In this document: piece by piece, positions 16,536 to 22,800 of the stretch | Layout of the letters: every line of letters begins with the position of its first letter | Numbering within the stretch: the stretch's first letter is position 1 | Assembly (NCBI GenBank): GCA_036655915.1 | Contig: JAVVPE010000026.1 | Location: 1 to 23,081, forward strand | Direction of reading: 5' to 3' | Length of the DNA: 23,081 nt | Source: JAVWGW01 sp036655915 | GTDB lineage: Bacteria > Actinomycetota > Coriobacteriia > Coriobacteriales > Eggerthellaceae | Position numbers and translations under genes: made by a program | The notes under the pieces: generated by a model | Told to the model about the DNA's origin: nothing | Seen by the model: the letters and a program-made list of their open reading frames with translations, nothing else | Database searches by the model: none

Positions 16536-17463
16536 TTTCGTTTCCTCCCAACAACAGATACAAGGCGGCCATGCGCGTGCAAATGCCCGCGTAGACTTGA
16601 TTTAAGATGACCGAACGCTGGGGATGGTCGGCCATATAGCTATCCAGTTCAACACCGCGGTTGATAGGACCGGGGTGGCAGATGATCGCATCGGGGCGCA
16701 TCAGGTGTTCGCGCTGCTGCGTTAGGCCAAACAGCATGTTGTATTCGCGCAGGCTGGGGTACGGGGCACCCTCCAAGCGTTCGCGCTGAATGCGCAACAT
16801 ATAGACCACATCAAGTTCGGGCAGCGCATCATCGAGGCTGGCCGATACGTGATCGACGCCCAAAATGTCGGGGCGGGCAGGCAAAAGCGTTGCCGGGGCG
16901 ATCACGGTCACTTCGCAACCCATGATTTTCAGCGCCGGAATCAGCGAACCGCACACGCGCGAGTGCCCAATGTCGCCCACGATGCCCACCTTCAGGCCTT
17001 CGAGGTGTCCCTTTTTCTCCCAGATGGAAAACAGGTCAAGCAGCGCTTGCGTGGGGTGTTGATGCTTGCCATCGCCCGCATCGATAACGCAGGCCTTGGT
17101 GTGCTGGGCAATTTTTTGCGGCACGCCGGCATGTTTGTCGCGCACGATGACCATATCGATTTTGTAAGCGTTAAGCGTTTCCACCGTGTCAACAAGGCTT
17201 TCGCCCTTCACCGTGGCGCTGGAAGAGCCGCCGAAGTTTAAGCTGTCACACGAAAGGCGCTTTTCGGCCAGTTCAAACGAACTGCGCGTGCGTGTGGAAG
17301 GTTCGTTGAACATATTGATGACCGTGAGGCCTTTAAGCGTCGGCAGTTTTTTGATCTTGCGTTCGTTGACCTCTTTGAACGTGACGGCTGTTTCAAGAAT
17401 CTGCATGATATCTTCTGCAGAATATTGCGTAATGTCTATTAAATGTTTGTGATTAAACGCCAT
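16519..17463 (-). CDS. pyrB: Aspartate carbamoyltransferase catalytic subunit
   Basis: PyrB transfers the carbamoyl group to aspartate, the committed step of pyrimidine synthesis. The 314-residue protein contains the carbamoyl-phosphate site FNEPSTRTRSSFELA (STRTR at 56-60). It also has the mobile loop GGSSSATVKGES, QHPTQALLDLFSI, and the aspartate-domain segment HPGPINRGVELD. No pyrI regulatory subunit gene is nearby, so feedback control is probably through PyrR attenuation. The ATG follows a GGGAGG site 3 nt after the pyrR stop. Confidence 0.96.
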   Translation of the reverse strand: MAFNHKHLIDITQYSAEDIMQILETAVTFKEVNERKIKKLPTLKGLTVINMFNEPSTRTRSSFELAEKRLSCDSLNFGGSSSATVKGESLVDTVETLNAYKIDMVIVRDKHAGVPQKIAQHTKACVIDAGDGKHQHPTQALLDLFSIWEKKGHLEGLKVGIVGDIGHSRVCGSLIPALKIMGCEVTVIAPATLLPARPDILGVDHVSASLDDALPELDVVYMLRIQRERLEGAPYPSLREYNMLFGLTQQREHLMRPDAIICHPGPINRGVELDSYMADHPQRSVILNQVYAGICTRMAALYLLLGGNENGITA

Positions 17464-17466
17464 ACC

Positions 17467-18054
<588 letters not shown>

Positions 18055-18093
18055 ACACACTCCCTTTCTTGTCGTGAGTGCGTACAGACAACC

Positions 18094-18122
18094 GGTTGCG
18101 CAATCGCCTTATTGCAACAACC
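18094..18122 (-). promoter_or_regulatory. Second leader hairpin just upstream of pyrR
   Basis: On the RNA-like (-) strand GGTTG pairs with CAACC and, inside a small TT/G internal loop, GCAAT pairs with ATTGC around a 6-nt loop. It lies between the attenuator terminator and the pyrR ribosome site, about 40 nt from the ATG, and has no U-tract. Its role is unknown. Confidence 0.4.
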
Positions 18123-18138
18123 CGTCCGTTTTCGGCAT

Positions 18139-18167
18139 AAAAAATGCCTCTGCGAACAAACAAAGGC
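18139..18167 (-). terminator. Attenuator terminator in pyr operon leader
   Basis: On the - strand GCCTTTG (18167-18161) pairs with CAGAGGC (18152-18146), seven pairs with one G-U, around an 8-nt loop. One A and then six T (18144-18139) follow. It lies 84 nt before the pyrR start, between the PyrR-binding hairpin and the gene, as expected for transcription attenuation. Confidence 0.75.
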
Positions 18168-18205
18168 TTCATGAAAGTCACCCTATGTAAAGTGGATGCT
18201 TGCAG

Positions 18206-18237
18206 CCTTGTCGGTCTCTCTGTACCGCCCTTAAAGG
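18206..18237 (-). promoter_or_regulatory. PyrR-binding RNA hairpin (anti-antiterminator)
   Basis: On the - strand the lower stem CCTT/AAGG (18237-18234 with 18209-18206) encloses a purine-rich 5' bulge. Above it is an upper stem CGGT/ACCG (18227-18224 with 18215-18212) and a loop ACAGAGAG. The loop contains CNGNGAG, the known PyrR-recognition pattern, and GACAAGG follows as in other PyrR sites. The sequence AAGGCT (18209-18204) is exactly complementary to AGCCTT (18168-18163), the 5' arm of the terminator. This makes a mutually exclusive antiterminator possible. Confidence 0.85.
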
Positions 18238-18246
18238 ACAAAACGA

Positions 18247-18275
18247 AGTATAAACCGCCCCGCCCCGCCGCGTAA
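18247..18275 (-). promoter_or_regulatory. Probable pyr operon promoter
   Basis: A -10 box TATACT (18247-18252, five of six matches) is preceded at 17 bp by a weak -35 TTACGC (18270-18275). The spacer is extremely G/C-rich. Transcription would start near 18240, immediately before the PyrR-binding hairpin, which supports the -10 assignment more than the -35. Confidence 0.6.
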
Positions 18276-18388
18276 CCCCCTATTTTCAATTATCCAAAAA
18301 AATGCGCGATTTAGCCATAAATATACGCTTAGGAAAACAGCAAACTCCATGCGCCCCTTGCGCTAATCTGAGGTTTTGCATTGAATCT

Positions 18389-18407
18389 AAAAACTGCAAT
18401 AACGCAG
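18389..18407 (-). terminator. Weak hairpin plus T-run after toxin gene
   Basis: CTGC/GCAG form a 4-bp stem around a 6-nt loop, followed by five T on the - strand, 40 nt past the toxin stop. The stem is short, so function is uncertain. A short G-rich hexamer-like stretch (18404-18433) lies between it and the gene. The remaining gap up to the pyr promoter (18276-18388) shows nothing else I can support. Confidence 0.35.
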
Positions 18408-18446
18408 GTGCGGGGGCGGGTGCAGGCGCAGGGTCAACTGGCGGGC

Positions 18447-18725
18447 TTAGGGGAGGTTTCGGTAGACGTCGCGGCGGTGTCCTATGCGGAAAATTTCTAT
18501 CGTTATCGTTTTTTCTTCGATGGTTCCCAGGATTCGATACACGCCAACACGCCAGCGCCATCCGTTTTTGACGCCCTCAAGGGGCTTGGCGCCTGGAATA
18601 CCTTTGGGGTTTTCGCATCCCTCCAAAGTATCGAAAAGATACTTGAGCAGCAGCGTTCGTATTTTTGCATCCAGGCGGTCGAGCTCTTTTTCGGCCCGCC
18701 GTTTCACTACGACGTGATAGCCCAT
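18447..18725 (-). CDS. RelE/ParE-superfamily toxin
   Basis: The 92-residue protein matches the RelE/ParE fold. A basic N-terminal helix pair (VVVKRRAEKELDRLDAKIR, then LLLKYLFDTL) precedes a loop GAKPLEGVKNGWRWRVGVYR. The typical C-terminal strands ILGTIEEKTITIEIFRIGHR and DVYR complete the fold. RelE-type toxins cleave mRNA in the ribosome and ParE-type inhibit gyrase. The HRRDVYR ending and G-x-WR-x-RVG-x-YR core favour the RelE type, but this is a family inference. Its ATG overlaps the antitoxin stop (TAATG), so the pair is translationally coupled, antitoxin first. Confidence 0.88.
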   Translation of the reverse strand: MGYHVVVKRRAEKELDRLDAKIRTLLLKYLFDTLEGCENPKGIPGAKPLEGVKNGWRWRVGVYRILGTIEEKTITIEIFRIGHRRDVYRNLP

Positions 18726-18961
18726 TAGGCTCTACCGTATTTTTCCCTCAGGCTGTCAAGGTCAATGCCAGTATCGGTGGGGTCAGCCTTGCTTTGTTCA
18801 ATGGCTTGGGAAAGATCGCGAGCGTCCATTTCATCTTCCAGTTTTTCGAGCGTCCACGCACGAACCTGCGCCGAAAAGCTTTTGCCATTAAGGCGAGCAA
18901 ATGCGTCAATCCATTCTTTTTCTTCCGGCCGAAACCGAATAGCCGATGCCGTCATACCCAT
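18725..18961 (-). CDS. RelB-type ribbon-helix-helix antitoxin
   Basis: The 78-residue protein begins with a ribbon-helix-helix DNA-binding segment (TASAIRFRPEEKEWIDAFAR, then NGKSFSAQVRAWTLEKLE). It ends in an acidic tail (DPTDTGIDLDSLREKYG) likely to wrap the toxin. It resembles the DUF6290/RelB group. The ATG at 18961 has AAGGG at 7 nt; a TTG at 18976 or an ATG at 18955 are alternatives. It should neutralise the downstream RelE-like toxin and repress its own promoter through the two flanking palindromes. Confidence 0.88.
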   Translation of the reverse strand: MGMTASAIRFRPEEKEWIDAFARLNGKSFSAQVRAWTLEKLEDEMDARDLSQAIEQSKADPTDTGIDLDSLREKYGRA

Positions 18962-18979
18962 AATGATTCCCTTCAAAAG

Positions 18980-18996
18980 CGTTGACGTTGTAAACG
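18980..18996. promoter_or_regulatory. Toxin-antitoxin operator, downstream copy
   Basis: A 17-bp imperfect palindrome, CGTTGAC-GTT-GTAAACG, lies directly after the -10 box of the toxin-antitoxin promoter. It matches the second copy at 19011-19027 except in the central bases. Confidence 0.7.
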
Positions 18997-19025
18997 ATTA
19001 TAGCGAAAACCGTTGACAATGTAAA
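18997..19025 (-). promoter_or_regulatory. Toxin-antitoxin promoter
   Basis: -35 TTTACA (19020-19025), a 17-bp spacer and a perfect -10 TATAAT (18997-19002) on the - strand. The ATG of the antitoxin follows about 36 bp past the -10. This is the best sigma-70-like promoter in the window. Confidence 0.85.
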
Positions 19026-19027
19026 CG
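19011..19027. promoter_or_regulatory. Toxin-antitoxin operator, upstream copy
   Basis: A 17-bp imperfect palindrome, CGTTGAC-AAT-GTAAACG, covers the -35 box. It lies 31 bp (three helical turns) from the first copy, so two ribbon-helix-helix dimer pairs could bind the same face and close the promoter. Confidence 0.7.
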
Positions 19028-19109
19028 CCAAATGACACAGCGCGCCTCCCTTTGTTCAGCAGATGCTGCCCCCATCACCAGACAAACGTAAACAATTCTA
19101 TCCAAGCCC

Positions 19110-19400
19110 GTGCGGGCGGATATGGAATCCGCCCCTACCTTCGATGTCCCATCCTGCCCTACCCTGGCGCGCCCGCCTGCGTACACGCCGTGTGGGATGC
19201 GGTGGTGCCCTAGCTTAATTAAGAGCGCGGCACGCGCGATACATATTTTATGGGCAAGAGGAAGATTAGGGCGTTCGCTGTGCTCGGAATGACAAGGGGA
19301 AATGAAAGAAAAATCGGTCAAGGTGGTTTTGTGATGGCTAGCTATGCTGCCAAGCTTTGCTGGCAAGCTCTGCCGCCAAGTTTTTCCACGAACATTCGGG
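19110..19400. repeat. Non-coding stretch resembling dispersed repeats
   Basis: The gap between the antitoxin promoter and the avd-like gene (about 19028-19420) has no convincing gene. It holds a perfect 8-bp-stem hairpin, GGGCGGAT/ATCCGCCC (19114-19121 and 19127-19134). A segment near 19271-19294 (TTCGCTGTGCTCGGAATGAC) has conceptual translation containing CHSEHSE. Three imperfect 12-13 bp repeats of a CTGCCAAGCTT type lie at about 19345-19382. Both the GCGGATATGGAATCCGC hairpin and the CHSEHSE-coding sequence recur as spurious ORFs in many gut bacterial genomes. The assignment as dispersed repeats rests on that recollection. Confidence 0.5.
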
Positions 19401-19401
19401 C

Positions 19402-19415
19402 TGGAGTATACTCCA
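19402..19415. repeat. 14-bp perfect palindrome after avd-like gene
   Basis: TGGAGTATACTCCA is a perfect palindrome 6 nt past the avd-like stop codon. There is no loop and no T-run, so it is not a standard terminator. It could be a protein-binding site or mark the boundary of the repeat region that follows. Confidence 0.45.
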
Positions 19416-19420
19416 AGCGT

Positions 19421-19762
19421 TTAAGCAGTACGCCCGTACGCCTTGATGGAGGAAAGCAAGTCAACCTTTGATGATTGGGCTTGGCAGCAGCCGCGGGCTT
19501 CTAATAGCAGGGCACGGCGTTGTTCAAAATCTTGCGGAGTGTTTATGTAAATGGAGTTGGCTATCTGTACGCAGCGCACGATGTTGTTGGAAAGATCCGT
19601 GAGGTGAACGTTAAGATAGAACGCAGTGCGTTTGGGTAGCTTCTGTGCCATGCGTAAGGTAAAAATATCAAGTTGCCGTGCGACCTCAATAAACTTGATA
19701 GCAGTTGTTTGCTGTTTTGATTTAACGACACCACTCATAAGATCTGTTTCCTTTTTTAACAT
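19421..19762 (-). CDS. Short Avd-like four-helix-bundle protein
   Basis: The 113-residue, mostly helical basic protein contains AIKFIEVARQLDIFTLRMAQ, then KLPKRTAFYLNVHLTDLSNN, then ANSIYINTPQDFEQRRALLL, each reading as an amphipathic helix. This resembles the Avd-like four-helix-bundle proteins found beside DGR target and reverse transcriptase genes, where Avd binds RT and template RNA. It ends soon after the third helix (SSKVDLLSSIKAYG), so the fourth helix looks short or missing, and repeat-like sequence starts right behind the stop. ATG 19762 is used; ATG 19738 is about as plausible. It lies 73 bp after the variable-protein stop, on the same strand. The family call is from memory of sequence character and not from a search; a role outside DGRs cannot be excluded. 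Confidence 0.6.
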   Translation of the reverse strand: MLKKETDLMSGVVKSKQQTTAIKFIEVARQLDIFTLRMAQKLPKRTAFYLNVHLTDLSNNIVRCVQIANSIYINTPQDFEQRRALLLEARGCCQAQSSKVDLLSSIKAYGRTA

Positions 19763-19800
19763 AATAGCCGTATCTCCCAGTCTTTTGATTGTTGGAATAA

Positions 19801-19819
19801 CCGCAGGATAAACCTGCGG
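19801..19819. repeat. Perfect inverted repeat just after variable-protein stop
   Basis: CCGCAGG (19801-19807) and CCTGCGG (19813-19819) form a perfect 7-bp stem with a 5-nt A/T loop, 16 bp past the stop codon of the large gene. The following - strand sequence (TTATTCC) is not a real U-tract, so it is a poor terminator. In characterised DGRs, a hairpin or cruciform immediately downstream of the variable repeat promotes retrohoming; position and size fit that role. Confidence 0.65.
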
Positions 19820-19835
19820 ATTTGGAGATGAAAGA

Positions 19836-22800
19836 TTATAAAGAGAAGCCGAGGACGACCCCCAGCTGGTAGCTGGGATCGTCGCTGTTCGCGGGGTTGC
19901 CGTTGGTGTAGCAAATCACGAACTCCGCCCCGTTGTACGGAACGCACGACCGCTCCCACCAATAGGTGTGGTAGGTGGGATAGCGATTGGATGGGGAACC
20001 TCCTCCTTGTGTCTCCTTCATACCAGCAAGGATTGTGTAGCTTTTGTCGGGAGCGGGGGTGGGTACCTTATTCTTCAGGAATGTGTATTGGCTGCCTTCG
20101 CCCGCAAGCCAGGGATAGGATGTCAGCCAGTTAGCGGCATCGGGCTTATTAGCCAGTTCGCCATAAGAGGGTATCCACAGCTTATCCTTGGTGGGAGTCG
20201 CATCTTTACCCACAGTGCCTTCGCCACCTTTATTGCTAGTTTGCTTGTTAACCTTCTTGATAACGCCATCGGCCCTAAGGTCTGCGGGCAGGGTGTCCCA
20301 GATGGTGCCACTGATGTCCTTTACGTTATTGTCGGTTGCATCGAAGGGCTGCATCCGCTTGCGAAGTTCGCTCTTTTCCCAGCCACCGCTATTGGTATTA
20401 CTCGAGCTCATCCGATAGGCGCTGGGCAGGCTGTGGGTGGCCATGAAGGTGAGGCCGGCTGTGCCAGAGCCGTCACTCTTGACGTCGTGGTTGATGCCGA
20501 CGATGCGGACTTCGAGGATGCTGCCATCGGTGAGGGTGGTTAGTTTGTGGTGCACCTTATCGTTTCTGGCACCGGTGTCAGTTGGGTCGGTTAGGAACTT
20601 GCTGAAATGGGGGTAATAGGCTGATTCTTCGCCCTTGGCAGAAAGGTCGTCGGCAATCACTGAGAGTTGAGGCCAGGTGTAGTCGTCTAAGTTGGCAGTG
20701 AGGGGTGGGGCGCCAGCGGCTACCTGCGCTGTTAGGTCGGAATAGACGGGGCGGCTTGTCCAGTTTGTGTCTTTGGGTTTGTCGATTGGGCCATCGGAGA
20801 GGGCGCAGCAGATGAATTTGGTGTTTTGGCCTTCGAGTAGTTTGTAGGTATTTGAAGAGGTGTTTTGTAGGACCTTTGCTTTGGTTGGGATTTCGTCTGT
20901 CGTATTGGCGACTTCATACCAGGTGTAGGTAGGGTTAAGGATAGAAGCAGCTTCCCCTGAGGGCGGCGCAGCGGTTAAGGTGTCGCCTACCTTGGGAGTG
21001 GCAATGTCTTTATCCGAAGTAAGGGTAAGGCTTGTGGCTATGGGGGCAAGCAGGCCGTAGGTGAATTCGACTTGAGCGAAGTCGGCTGGTTTGGATAGAT
21101 AGGAAAAAGTAGCATTGTCGGGAATGGTGAGCCCGAAGGTGACGTGGGTACTTGATTTAGCTTCTATGCGGAAAGGGGCAGCAGAGCCTACTGGCTCTGA
21201 CGGCCAGGTGGTGCCGGCGGTGCTAAGAGCAAATGGGGGCAGCGGGGTACTCGGGTGGTCATTATACGTAACGGTAACCTTGGTGTTATCTCTTACAGTT
21301 GTTTTATCCGGGTTGGTTTTATCCAAGTTGGTTAGGAGCTGTTTCGCACCAGAGAGTTCGGTGCATTTGATAGAGGCGGCTCGTATGGGTTCTGCGATGG
21401 TTGAAGTGTCGGTTGAAGTGATGGTAAGCGTGTCAGCTTTGGATGTGACATTGCCCGCAGCGTCTACTGAGAAGGGGACGGCAGTTGGCATCGTCACTTT
21501 AACGTCGGGTACGGGCACATTAGGCCGCGTGCCGCCACGCGCATAGAGAGGGGCGGAGGCCTGGGTGGGGGTTGCTAGGTTGGGGGGATAGCGGGGGGTT
21601 ATGGGTTGTGCGATTGGGGGCGTGGGGGTTGGGGTTTCTGGTTGTTCGGGGGTGGTCGAGGGTGTTGGGGCTACGACGCTTATGGTGCGGGTGGTGTGGG
21701 TTAGGGGGATTTCTTCTAGTTCGATGGAGGTGCTTATGGTGGTGGTGCCTGGTGCTTTGGCGGTGATGGTGCCTTCTTGGGATACTGATAGGCAGGTGGC
21801 TTCGTAGGCATAGACTGTTTTTGAGGGGTCGGGGGCGCGTAGGGTGCCAGGTTCAAAGAGGTTGGCGGATTGGCCCACTTCTAGGGTGAGGGCTTGGGGG
21901 GATGTGGGGAGGCCGTAGGCTTTTATGTGGTTGTTGGCGGAGAATAGCCCGATGGACCAGGGGTAGGTTTCAGCTTCGTTGTAGGGGCACCAGATTTCTA
22001 GGTTGGTGCAGGCTTCTAGGGCTGTGGGGGCTACTTGGATGGTGTTGGTGTGGGCGACAATGCGGGTTAAGTTGGTGCAGTTGGCGAAGGCCTGGTCGCC
22101 TATGGTGGTGATGCTTGCGGGGATGTCGAGGGTGTTAAGGGCGGTACCTGCAAAGGCCTTGGGGGCTAGGGCGGATACGGTGTAGCTTAGGCCTGCTAGT
22201 TGGGCTGTTGCGGGGATGGTAGGGTTGGATGCGGGGTTTAACTCCCCTGTCCAGGAAGCTTCTAGGGTGTAGTCTTCTAGCAGTTTGTAGGTGAAGCCGC
22301 TTGCGGGTTTGCTGGGGTCGGTGGGGTTATTGGGATTATCGCCAGGGTTGCTGGGTTGATCGGGGGTTTGGGTATCCCCTGGGTTTGCTGGGGTGGCGAA
22401 GTTTTTGAAGCCTGCGCTTTGCCATACTTGCTTGCGAGTTTCGTAGTCTTCCCCACCAGGGAGTGCGATGGTGGTGGATTGTTTGGCTTGGTCGTTGAAG
22501 GCGGTGGGATCGATTGCTGTGATGTTGCCGAGTACGACGATTGATTTTAGGGTGGTGATGCCGGCGAGGGCATCGGGGCCGATGGTGCTTGTTTCCTTTG
22601 GCAGGGTGAGGGTTTCTCCTATACCACCGGGACAGGCTATAAGGGTTGTTGCATCTTTTGAGTAGAGGCTCCCGTTTATTGACGTGTATACGGCGTTGTC
22701 CTGCCCGACCAGTAGGGTAGAAAGATTGGCGCAATGAGATAGCGCCGATGCTGGGACGGCATCAGTCTGGTCGGGCAAGGATACAACGCCTTCCGCGCTC

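Noticed and set aside
18998..19366. Open frame of 122 residues on the - strand across the repeat region
   Set aside because: Its translation (with CHSEHSE and GADSISART) is the familiar spurious product of dispersed repeats; it has no ribosome site and overlaps the toxin-antitoxin promoter.
19028..19420. Template repeat or RT remnant of the DGR
   Set aside because: Neither strand shows similarity to the final 108 bp of the large gene, nor any RT-like motif in the three frames I read; the region is repeat-like instead.
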